Below the pieces are notes generated by a model. It worked only from the letters and a program-made list of their open reading frames with translations. It had not been told where the DNA came from and made no database searches. Of a stretch of 19,530 nucleotides of DNA, positions 1 through 6,683 are shown piece after piece (the first letter of the stretch is position 1; each line of letters begins with the position of its first letter). The stretch comes from an uncultured Ruminococcus sp. (GTDB taxonomy: Bacteria > Bacillota > Clostridia > Oscillospirales > Ruminococcaceae): contig CALESG010000040.1 in the NCBI GenBank assembly GCA_937907215.1, positions 1 to 19,530 of the forward strand. Reading direction: 5' to 3'. The position numbers and the translations under genes were made by a program.

Positions 1-125
1 CCCATTGTAGATACAACTTCTTCCTTAACAATATTATTATCTTCTATTTCATAAAACTTAAACTGCTGTGTATGACCAAAATGTTGAAAGATCATTCCAT
101 TTTCATAAGCAGCTGCAATTTTCAT
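1..125 (-). CDS. NifX/NifB-like dinitrogenase cofactor-binding domain protein (5' part only)
   Basis: Reading leftwards from an ATG at 125, the first 41 residues begin MKIAAAYENGMIFQHFGHTQ and continue to the window edge with no stop. This matches the N-terminus of the dinitrogenase iron-molybdenum cofactor-binding domain family (MTH1175/NifX-like), small cytoplasmic proteins whose typical start is an MKIA strand followed by a GxxxxxHFGH motif. Members occur widely in anaerobes without nitrogenase, where they are thought to handle Fe-S or Fe-Mo type clusters; a role in nitrogen fixation should not be assumed. A good Shine-Dalgarno (GGAAAGG) precedes the ATG by 9 nt. It is transcribed divergently from aroA. 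The family call rests only on the N-terminus. Confidence 0.72.
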   Translation of the reverse strand, partial: MKIAAAYENGMIFQHFGHTQQFKFYEIEDNNIVKEEVVSTM

Positions 126-206
126 AAAACAATTCCTTTCCAAATATTTCTAAATAAAGTCTACATCCCATTGATTTTTTATATTAACACAATATAAATC
201 AACTAT

Positions 207-234
207 ATTATAACACATTCTAAATAAAAGTCAA
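207..234 (-). promoter_or_regulatory. Promoter of the NifX-like gene
   Basis: On the minus strand there is TTGACT, a 16-bp spacer and TATAAT preceded by TG (extended -10). The predicted start of transcription lies about 75 nt before the ATG at 125. Twenty bases around the -10 are nearly identical to the promoter of the histidine kinase gene (see findings). Confidence 0.6.
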
Positions 235-290
235 GCAGTTGATTGATGAAATTCATTTGTATTTTATTTAACTTATTCAATCTTTACGTC

Positions 291-319
291 TTGACTTTTG
301 GTAATAAATAAGATATACT
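291..319 (+). promoter_or_regulatory. Promoter of the aroA gene cluster
   Basis: TTGACT, 17-bp spacer, TATACT. The predicted transcript starts near 326, giving a leader of about 35 nt to the aroA ATG. The leader holds a GGAGG ribosome binding site at 347-351 and no room for a riboswitch. Confidence 0.6.
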
Positions 320-360
320 AAATTAAATGGATATTATATTTAAATTGGAGGCACTACAGA

Positions 361-1704
361 ATGAAAAATATATACAAAATACCCATAGCAAAAAATATAA
401 ATAAAAATAAAATCGTCAATGTAAATGTTCCGGGTTCAAAATCAATAACTAACAGAGCGTTGCTTATAGGTGCTATGGCCAAAGGAAAAAGCAGGCTTAA
501 TGGCTGTTTAACAAGTGACGATTCAATGTATTTTCTTGAATGCCTTAAAACTCTAGGTTTTCCTGTAAATGAATATTCGGACGGCAAACTGGGCAGCAAT
601 ATTGAAATCACTGGCTTTGGTGGTGATATTCCAATAAAAAATACAGAAATATATGTTGGCAGTGCTGGAACAGCTGCAAGATTTCTAGTTACTATGCTTG
701 CATTTTCCGATGGCGAATATACAGTAAATTCATCGGAACAAATGAAAAAACGTCCCATGCAGCCGCTTATCGATTCATTACGAGATGCAGGTGCTATTGT
801 ACAGTGCCTTGAAGAAGAAGGACACTTTCCTTTGCATATAACAGGTGCTAAAGTCAATGGAGAAATTCCAGATACATTTACCGTTAATATTGATAAAAGC
901 TCTCAATTTTTAAGTGCTATTCTCATTGCAGCAGGAACTTTGCATAAACCTTCTGTAATAAATGTATCTGGTTCACACGGACTTAGCTATGTGGATCTAA
1001 CAGTTGAAATGATGAGAGAATTTGGAATTTATGTGAAAAAGCAAATATCAAATGACAATAAAATAAGCTATATCTTTTCCGGAAAAGATATTTACAAGCC
1101 TATAAATTATGATATAGAACCAGATATGTCTGCTGCTGCTTACTTCTTTGCTATTGCTGCTTTATTGGGAGCAAAAATAAGTGTTGCAGGAGTAAAATAT
1201 AAAATGCTTCAAGGAGATACAGAATTCTTAAAACTACTTGAAAAAATGGGTGCTGAAATAGATACATATGAAAACAGCGGTGATATAATAGTAAAAGGTG
1301 CAGGAAACGGTAAATTAAAAGGTGGATTTATTGTTGATATGTCTGCTTTTTCTGACCAAGCGTTGACACTTGCAGCAATAGCACCATTCGCCGATGCACC
1401 TATAACTATAAAAGGTATAGGACACATACGTTTTCAGGAATGTGATAGAATAAAGGCAATATCTAAAAACCTCGCTGAACTTGGAATAATGACTGATGAA
1501 AAAAATGACAGCATTAAAATATATCCTGCCATGCCGACAGGCGGAGATATAGATACATTTGATGACCACAGAGTTGCAATGTCATTTGCTATTACAGGAC
1601 TTCGCACAGAAAACATTAGAATAATAAATCCTGAATGCTGTAAAAAAACATTTGGAGAATATTTTGACGTTTTAGAAAATGTTGTAAAAGATCTATGTTC
1701 ATAA
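361..1704 (+). CDS. aroA: 3-phosphoshikimate 1-carboxyvinyltransferase (EPSP synthase)
   Basis: EPSP synthase joins shikimate-3-phosphate and phosphoenolpyruvate in the sixth step of the shikimate pathway to aromatic amino acids (cytoplasm). The 447-aa length is normal for this two-domain fold. Visible motifs: PGSKSITNR at 24-32 (Lys27), the GSAGTAARF loop at 100-108, KKRPM at 129-133, SSQ at 180-182, SDQA with catalytic Asp332, RFQECDR at 357-363 (Glu360 and Arg363), DDHR at 401-404, and Lys428/429 before TFGEYF. All catalytic positions known from the E. coli enzyme have a counterpart. The residue equivalent to E. coli Pro101 is Phe108. ATG 361 has GGAGG 9 nt upstream. It heads a same-strand run of five genes but has no other shikimate gene beside it. 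Start and product are secure. Confidence 0.95.
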   Translation: MKNIYKIPIAKNINKNKIVNVNVPGSKSITNRALLIGAMAKGKSRLNGCLTSDDSMYFLECLKTLGFPVNEYSDGKLGSNIEITGFGGDIPIKNTEIYVGSAGTAARFLVTMLAFSDGEYTVNSSEQMKKRPMQPLIDSLRDAGAIVQCLEEEGHFPLHITGAKVNGEIPDTFTVNIDKSSQFLSAILIAAGTLHKPSVINVSGSHGLSYVDLTVEMMREFGIYVKKQISNDNKISYIFSGKDIYKPINYDIEPDMSAAAYFFAIAALLGAKISVAGVKYKMLQGDTEFLKLLEKMGAEIDTYENSGDIIVKGAGNGKLKGGFIVDMSAFSDQALTLAAIAPFADAPITIKGIGHIRFQECDRIKAISKNLAELGIMTDEKNDSIKIYPAMPTGGDIDTFDDHRVAMSFAITGLRTENIRIINPECCKKTFGEYFDVLENVVKDLCS

Positions 1705-1741
1705 AATCAAAAATCAAATACAAAATTCAAGGAGGTAAATT

Positions 1742-2851
1742 ATGAACAAAATTAAAAATAAACTTGCATTTGGCTGTATGAGATTGCCTATGATCGGCGA
1801 TCAAGTTGATGAAACAGAATTTTGCAAAATGATTGACCGTTTCATCGAATCCGGTTTTAACTATTTTGATACGGCACACGGATATTTAGACGGAAAAAGC
1901 GAACTTGCATTAAGATCATGCCTTACAAGCCGTTATCCACGTGAAAGTTACCTGCTTACTAATAAACTTACTGACACTTATTTTAATAAACAGGAAGATA
2001 TAAGACCTTTCTTTGAAAAACAACTTGAATGGTGCGGTACGGATTATTTTGACTTTTATCTAATGCATTCTCAAAATGCCGGAAATTATGAGATGTTTAA
2101 AAAATGCAAAGCTTATGAAACAGCTTTTGAATTAAAAGCTGAGGGAAAAATCAGACACGTTGGAATTTCATTTCATGATACATATGATGTTTTAGAAAAA
2201 ATACTTACAGAATACCCGCAAATTGAGGTTGTGCAAATTCAGTTTAATTATCTTGATTATGATGATGAGGCTGTTCAGGGTCGCAAGGTTTATGAAGTCT
2301 GCCGTAAGTTTGGCAAACCTATTCTTATTATGGAACCTGTAAAAGGCGGAAATCTTGTAAATATGCCTGATGATGCTAAAAAAATCCTTGCAGATTTAAA
2401 CGGCGGAAGTGCAGCAAGCTATGCTATACGTTTTTGTGCGGGATTTGATGGAGTCATAAGCGTACTTTCAGGCATGAGCAATATGCAGCAAATGGAAGAT
2501 AATATTAGCTATATGAAAAATTTCAAACCTCTTGACGAAATAGAATTAAACGCTGTCAAAAAGGTTCGTGATGTTCTTCGTTCAAAGAATCTGATTGCTT
2601 GTACAGCTTGTCGTTATTGTGTTGCCGGATGCCCTGAAAATATTTCAATTCCGGATTTGTTCTCATGCATGAATGCACACGCTCTTAATCCAGATGACTG
2701 GAATCCGGGCTTTTATTATAATACAGTTCACACGCAAAATAGAGGAAAAGCTTCTGATTGTATAAAATGTGGAAAATGCGAAAAAATTTGTCCTCAGCAT
2801 CTTCCTATACGCAAACTTCTGGAAGATATAACAAAAACTTTTGAAAATTAA
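1742..2851 (+). CDS. Aldo/keto reductase with C-terminal 2x[4Fe-4S] ferredoxin domain
   Basis: 369 aa in two parts. Residues 1-270 are an aldo/keto reductase barrel with the full catalytic tetrad: Asp43 and Tyr48 in FDTAHGY, Lys75 in TNK and His109 in LMHS. Residues 283-360 carry two CxxCxxCxxxC motifs (Cys287/290/293/297 and Cys340/343/346/350), each expected to hold a [4Fe-4S] cluster. This architecture is common in clostridial anaerobes and is annotated as aldo/keto reductase or ferredoxin-like oxidoreductase; the clusters suggest electron exchange with ferredoxin rather than, or in addition to, NAD(P)H. The substrate is unknown. AAGGAGG lies just before the ATG. The gene follows aroA by 37 nt and is probably co-transcribed with it. 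Confidence 0.9.
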   Translation: MNKIKNKLAFGCMRLPMIGDQVDETEFCKMIDRFIESGFNYFDTAHGYLDGKSELALRSCLTSRYPRESYLLTNKLTDTYFNKQEDIRPFFEKQLEWCGTDYFDFYLMHSQNAGNYEMFKKCKAYETAFELKAEGKIRHVGISFHDTYDVLEKILTEYPQIEVVQIQFNYLDYDDEAVQGRKVYEVCRKFGKPILIMEPVKGGNLVNMPDDAKKILADLNGGSAASYAIRFCAGFDGVISVLSGMSNMQQMEDNISYMKNFKPLDEIELNAVKKVRDVLRSKNLIACTACRYCVAGCPENISIPDLFSCMNAHALNPDDWNPGFYYNTVHTQNRGKASDCIKCGKCEKICPQHLPIRKLLEDITKTFEN

Positions 2852-2891
2852 ATTCTAATAAAATATTATAAAAATAAGGAGAAATATAATC

Positions 2892-3476
2892 ATGTTTGAA
2901 AATGTACTTACTCTTAATAATGTTTCATATGGAAAGAAAATTACATATAAGACTTTGATTTCAGCTGCGATTATTGCTCTTGCAGTTGTACTTCCACAGA
3001 TTTTTCACCTTGTACTTGGTCAGACTGGCGGAATAAAATTCCTTCCAATGTATTTACCAGTGCTAATCGGCGGCTGCTTAATGGGTGCAAAATGGGGTGC
3101 TGCTATTGGTATGCTTTCACCGCTTGTAAGTTTTATAATTACATCTGCAATTAGTGAACCTATGCCTATATTACAACGTTTACCGTTTATGATGCTGGAA
3201 CTTACTGTATTTGCTGTTGTTTCCGGATTATTTTCAAAAAAGATTTCTGAAAATGGTCTTTGGACTTTTCCTGCTGTAATTCTTTCACAGTTTGCCGGCA
3301 GAGGAATATTTATTGGAGCAGCAGCTGTCTTTAATTCTATTGTTCCATTCACACCTGCAATTATATGGAGTCAAATTCAAACTGGATTTATCGGTCTGGC
3401 AATTCAGGCAGTGACAGTGCCGATTATTATTATCATTATGAAAAAACTTATGATAAAGGATAAAAACAATGACTGA
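2892..3476 (+). CDS. ECF-type transporter substrate-binding (S) component, membrane protein
   Basis: A 194-aa hydrophobic protein with about five or six predicted membrane segments (roughly residues 20-42, 50-68, 70-90, 100-116, 125-150 and 160-185) and a basic C-terminus. Size, the small-residue-rich packing (GGCLMGAKWGAAIGM) and the cytoplasmic basic loops fit S components of energy-coupling factor vitamin importers, which dock onto a shared EcfAAT module encoded elsewhere. No EcfA or EcfT gene is in the window. The substrate cannot be read from the sequence. The ribosome binding site is AAGGAG about 8 nt before the ATG. It overlaps the downstream DUF1893 gene by 8 nt, so the two are probably translationally coupled and functionally linked. 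Confidence 0.72.
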   Translation: MFENVLTLNNVSYGKKITYKTLISAAIIALAVVLPQIFHLVLGQTGGIKFLPMYLPVLIGGCLMGAKWGAAIGMLSPLVSFIITSAISEPMPILQRLPFMMLELTVFAVVSGLFSKKISENGLWTFPAVILSQFAGRGIFIGAAAVFNSIVPFTPAIIWSQIQTGFIGLAIQAVTVPIIIIIMKKLMIKDKNND

Positions 3477-3885
3477 TATTGAAATCGCTATTAAAAACCT
3501 TGAAGGTCATTCAATTTGTTTATGCAAAAACGGCGAATATTTTACTGATGACTCAAAAGGCATTAGTCCAATGATGAAATTCATTGCAGAGAAAAAAGAT
3601 TTATCCGGCTATTCTGTTGCTGATATTATAGTTGGCAAAGCCGCTGCAATTCTTTTTGTTAAAGCCGGAATCGTTTCAGTTTACGGAAAAGTTATGTCGG
3701 AAGCTGCGAAATTGTTTTTGGAAGAACATGGGATTTCATACGGCTATGACACACTGACTAAAAAAATTATAAATCGAAGCGGAACAGATGTTTGTCCTAT
3801 GGAAAAGACTGTCACTAATATAAGCGATACTGAAAAGGGCTATATTGCACTTAAAGAAAAACTTGCAGAATTAAAATCAAAGTAA
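3469..3885 (+). CDS. DUF1893 family protein (cytidine deaminase-like fold)
   Basis: A 138-aa soluble protein. The block DIIVGKAAA (residues about 58-66) and the later NRSGTDVCPME segment are hallmarks of the DUF1893 family, for which a Thermotoga structure (TM1506) shows a cytidine deaminase-like fold. No activity is established for the family; the Cys in the DVCPME segment is a candidate ligand or catalytic residue (inference). The start ATG lies inside the last codons of the ECF S-component gene and is the only sensible one, so its product is probably made together with that transporter. A role in processing or sensing the imported compound is possible but is not shown. Confidence 0.78.
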   Translation: MTDIEIAIKNLEGHSICLCKNGEYFTDDSKGISPMMKFIAEKKDLSGYSVADIIVGKAAAILFVKAGIVSVYGKVMSEAAKLFLEEHGISYGYDTLTKKIINRSGTDVCPMEKTVTNISDTEKGYIALKEKLAELKSK

Positions 3886-3901
3886 AAAGGAATAATATAA
3901 A

Positions 3902-4447
3902 ATGATATTAAAAACAAAACGTTTAATCATTCGTCCGTGGAAAGAATCAGATGCTGAGGATTTATACTGTTATGCAAAAGACCCTGATGTAGGTCCGATT
4001 GCTGGCTGGCCGGTACATACAAGTATAGAAAACAGCCTTGATATTATAAAAAGTGTTTTATCAGCTCCTGAAACATATGCTGTTTGTCTGAAAGAAGATA
4101 ATAAGGCAATTGGCAGCATAGGATTGCATTTAAACGGAGCTACAGATTTGACGGATAAAGAAGATGAATGTGAACTTGGCTATTGGATAGGAAAACCATT
4201 TTGGGGTAATGGATATATTCCAGAAGCTGCAAAAGAGATTATGAGATATGGTTTTGAAAACTTGAATATGACTAAAATCTGGTGTGCCTATTATGATGGC
4301 AATACAAAATCAAAGCGTGTTCAGGAAAAGCTTGGTTTTATTTATCAATTTACAAAAAATGATTTAAACGTTCCGCTAATGAATGAAGTACGCATTGGTC
4401 ATGTTAATTTAATGACAAAAGAACAGTGGCTATTAAAAAATATATAA
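3902..4447 (+). CDS. GNAT-family N-acetyltransferase (RimJ/RimL type)
   Basis: 181 aa, full length for the family. It begins with the typical LKTKRLIIRPWKESDAEDLY strand-helix, has a central VCLKEDNKAIGSIGLH strand pair, then ELGYWIGKPFWGNGYIPEAA (residues 91-110), the acetyl-CoA pyrophosphate-binding motif A, and ends with NTKSKRVQEKLGF, the motif B region. RimJ/RimL relatives acetylate protein N-termini or small amines; the substrate here is unknown. The gene lies 16 nt after the DUF1893 gene behind AAAAGGAA, and is the last gene of the aroA run, followed by a strong hairpin. Confidence 0.88.
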   Translation: MILKTKRLIIRPWKESDAEDLYCYAKDPDVGPIAGWPVHTSIENSLDIIKSVLSAPETYAVCLKEDNKAIGSIGLHLNGATDLTDKEDECELGYWIGKPFWGNGYIPEAAKEIMRYGFENLNMTKIWCAYYDGNTKSKRVQEKLGFIYQFTKNDLNVPLMNEVRIGHVNLMTKEQWLLKNI

Positions 4448-4470
4448 ACCTATTCTAATAACAAAATAAA

Positions 4471-4508
4471 CCGTCTGTAACTCGCTTAAACGTTACAGAC
4501 GGTATTTT
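4471..4508 (+). terminator. Rho-independent terminator of the aroA-GNAT cluster
   Basis: A perfect 11-bp stem (CCGTCTGTAAC at 4471-4481 with GTTACAGACGG at 4492-4502) with a 10-nt loop, then TATTTT. On the opposite strand the stem is followed by TTTATTTTGTT, so it may stop transcripts from both sides. Confidence 0.8.
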
Positions 4509-4510
4509 CA

Positions 4511-4570
4511 TATATAAGGTAGCACCGCACAAAGCTCGCCTGACGGCTCTGTGCGGTGTTGCATTAAAAT
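4511..4570. repeat. Short hairpin element related to the 12721-12909 repeat
   Basis: A short inverted repeat: CACCGCACA at 4523-4531 pairs with TGTGCGGTG at 4550-4558, extended by AGC/GCT beyond one A-C mismatch. Twenty-five bases (4524-4548) match 12736-12760 at 22 positions, so it appears to be a shortened or relic copy of the same repeat family. There is no T-run, so it is not a typical terminator. Confidence 0.6.
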
Positions 4571-4618
4571 CAAATATTACAAAAACAATATCTTGATTGC
4601 TCGCATTATAATATTTTA

Positions 4619-4771
4619 TATACCAACTTCAAATAGATCAATTATACTGACTAAATATATGTATAAAAATCATCATACTATCAAGCACATAAAACTAAAG
4701 TTTCGATTATAACCGACATCATCAAAACTAATGTTTAAACATATAACTAATATATTTAAGAAGTTGGTATA
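4619..4771. repeat. Inverted-repeat element, about 153 bp, 12-bp perfect termini
   Basis: TATACCAACTTC at 4619-4630 is repeated exactly, inverted, at 4760-4771. The AT-rich interior has no coding capacity and holds two near-palindromes, AAAACTAAAGTTT at 4691-4703 and AAAACTAATGTTT at 4724-4736. Size and termini suit a small non-autonomous mobile element, but no target duplication is evident; a regulatory or structural role is an alternative. Confidence 0.4.
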
Positions 4772-4941
4772 GCAGCATTTATTGTAATGCTTCTATATTA
4801 TTTTATCATGAAACAATACTGCATTTCAAGTACTTGGGATAATTGGTATGTTTTCTGGGATAATTTGCAGGGCTTTTCATATAAAATCAATATAGATAAT
4901 ATATGTTGTTCATATTGTGAAGTTTACAGTATAATTTAAGT

Positions 4942-5967
4942 TTATCGCCGTATCACTTCAGTTTGCATATTTTCATACATCTGATTTAGAGAAAAGTTGT
5001 CTTCTATGCCTTCTGTCAAATAGACCTTGCCGTTTTCAGAAACAAGTATCATTTCAAAATCATCACGCTGTTTCCATAGCTCCTTCGCCTTATCAAGTCC
5101 CATTACAAAAATTGACGTGGAAAATGCATCACAAAGTTTTCCTTCTTTTCCAACAATTGTTACTGATACCAAACCGCTATGTGCAGGCTTGCCAGTCTTG
5201 GGGTCAATAATATGCCAATAAGTTTCACCGTCATCGCCTATAAAATAACGTTCATAACCACCGGAAGTAACAACCGCACAATCCGAAACTTCCAGCGTGG
5301 CAAAATGTCCTTCGTCAAAAGGATCTCTAATTCCAAGCTTCCACTTTGCTCCATCAGGTTTTGAGCCAATAACCTGAATATTGCCGCCTAGATCCAACAA
5401 TGCAGATGTTACACAATTTTCTTTTAAAGTTTCTGTAATCAAATCTCCTGTATAGCCCTTGCCAACTGCTCCAAAGTCAATTTGCATCTCATTTGGAATG
5501 GTGATGTAATTGCCACTTAGCTTTACTTTTTCATAACCTGTATTTTTCAGCAAAGATATAAGTTCTGTTTCACTTGGAATTCGATATTCACTTTCGGTAA
5601 ATCCCCATGCAGTAAGAACCGGATAAATAGTAGGATCAAAAGCTCCACCTGTTATTCTGGAAATATCAAGAGAAAATGAAAGTAAATCAGCAGTTTCTTT
5701 GCTAACCGAAACACTGCTTCCGCCACTGTGATTGACAGCATAGACCTCACTATTATCATTTGTAACAGACCACTTTTTTTCAAGTTCCTTGATCTGTTCT
5801 TCTGCTTTATTCAAAGCTGATTCAGCATTTTCACCATATGTTGTGATATTCATATACGTATCCATAGCGAATAAAGATTTGCTTTGAGTTTCATAATCAT
5901 CCTGCTTTCCGCAGGCAGTTAAGCATATGATTCCAGCCATTATAATTAAGAAAAATGAACTTCTCAC
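4942..5967 (-). CDS. apbE: FAD:protein FMN transferase, ApbE lipoprotein
   Basis: ApbE moves FMN from FAD onto a Thr/Ser of target proteins on the outer side of the membrane. The 341-aa product starts with a lipoprotein signal (hydrophobic stretch, then LTAC with Cys19), so it is membrane-anchored outside the cell. Family motifs: MDTYMNI near 36, GGAFDPTIYP near 107, DFGAVGKGYTGD at about 164-175, LDLGGN near 192, HIIDPKTGKP near 252 and DAFSTSIFVMG near 280, where the Asp and Ser/Thr bind the metal. I use the GTG at 5967 because AGGTGA lies 5 nt before it; another in-frame GTG nine bases upstream has no such site. It lies 34 nt behind the response regulator and is probably its operon partner. 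No flavinylation substrate is encoded in the window. Confidence 0.92.
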   Translation of the reverse strand: MRSSFFLIIMAGIICLTACGKQDDYETQSKSLFAMDTYMNITTYGENAESALNKAEEQIKELEKKWSVTNDNSEVYAVNHSGGSSVSVSKETADLLSFSLDISRITGGAFDPTIYPVLTAWGFTESEYRIPSETELISLLKNTGYEKVKLSGNYITIPNEMQIDFGAVGKGYTGDLITETLKENCVTSALLDLGGNIQVIGSKPDGAKWKLGIRDPFDEGHFATLEVSDCAVVTSGGYERYFIGDDGETYWHIIDPKTGKPAHSGLVSVTIVGKEGKLCDAFSTSIFVMGLDKAKELWKQRDDFEMILVSENGKVYLTEGIEDNFSLNQMYENMQTEVIRR

Positions 5968-6001
5968 TGATGTCACCTACTATATAATAAATCAAATACT
6001 C

Positions 6002-6676
6002 TTACCCATTCCATCTGTACAACATAGAGGGTCGTCCGCCAGTTTCATAATTCATATGTCCCAAAATACGTCCCTTTTCAAGTAAGTAGTTCATATATCG
6101 GCGTACTGTTACACGAGATAATCCAACATGATCGGCAATATCTTCTGCGGTAAATTCCGTAGTTCCCTTACCCTCCAAAAAAATACAAATGGTTTCCAAT
6201 GTTTGTTCCTGTATTCCTTTTGGCAGTTGATACTCAACCTTTTTAGATGTCCCTGCAATAATAGCATCAATATGCTGTTGATCAAATGATGATATATTAT
6301 GAAAAGTATTTTCTCTGCTAATAAATGTGTCAAGTGCTTTTTGAAAGCGATCATTGAAAAACGGCTTTATTAAATAATCAACGATTCCAAGTCTTAATGC
6401 TTCTTCTATGGAAGCACTATCGTTAGCAGCAGTTACCATAATTACAGAAACAGGGATTTCTCTTTCTCTTATATCACGAAGCAGCGTAAGACCATCTTTA
6501 TTCGGCATATACAGATCAAGGATAACAAGATGAACTGTATATTGAGTAAGATATTTCATTGCAGTATCGCCGTCACGGCAAACACACGCAACATGAAAAT
6601 TAGGATTTTGATTAACATATTGCTTGTTTATCATTGCAACCATTGGATCATCTTCTACTATTAAAACTTCATACAT
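6002..6676 (-). CDS. Response regulator, CitB/DcuR family
   Basis: 224-aa two-domain regulator. Residues 1-120 form the receiver: acidic Glu8-Asp9-Asp10, phosphoacceptor Asp54 in VILDLYMP, Thr82 in VTAAND and Lys104 in LIKPF. Residues 145-224 hold a winged or simple helix-turn-helix (about 176-196, FTAEDIADHVGLSRVTVRRY) as in the CitB/DpiA/DcuR family, which controls citrate, malate or fumarate genes. The ATG at 6676 is preferred over one 18 nt upstream because the AAAGGTGAG site lies between them. That site overlaps the stop codon of the kinase gene, so the pair is translated from one message. Targets are unknown; apbE next door is the first candidate. Confidence 0.92.
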   Translation of the reverse strand: MYEVLIVEDDPMVAMINKQYVNQNPNFHVACVCRDGDTAMKYLTQYTVHLVILDLYMPNKDGLTLLRDIREREIPVSVIMVTAANDSASIEEALRLGIVDYLIKPFFNDRFQKALDTFISRENTFHNISSFDQQHIDAIIAGTSKKVEYQLPKGIQEQTLETICIFLEGKGTTEFTAEDIADHVGLSRVTVRRYMNYLLEKGRILGHMNYETGGRPSMLYRWNG

Positions 6677-6683
6677 TTTTCTC

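Larger units (their letters stand above)
4448..4941. other. Gene-free convergent intergenic region
   Basis: About 490 bases between two convergent gene groups. From left to right it contains the terminator hairpin, a short repeat-family hairpin, a 153-bp inverted-repeat element, and a pair of direct repeats TGGGATAATT (4835-4844 and 4856-4865). No open reading frame with a ribosome binding site was found on either strand, and no clear terminator for the apbE transcript. Confidence 0.7.

Noticed and set aside
126..360. Riboswitch or T-box ahead of aroA
   Set aside because: The predicted aroA leader is only about 35 nt, too short for either, and no terminator-antiterminator pair is visible.
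4901..4936. Plus-strand TTGTTC-N18-TATAAT as a promoter antisense to apbE
   Set aside because: The -35 is poor, the spacer is long, and in such AT-rich DNA this is expected by chance.
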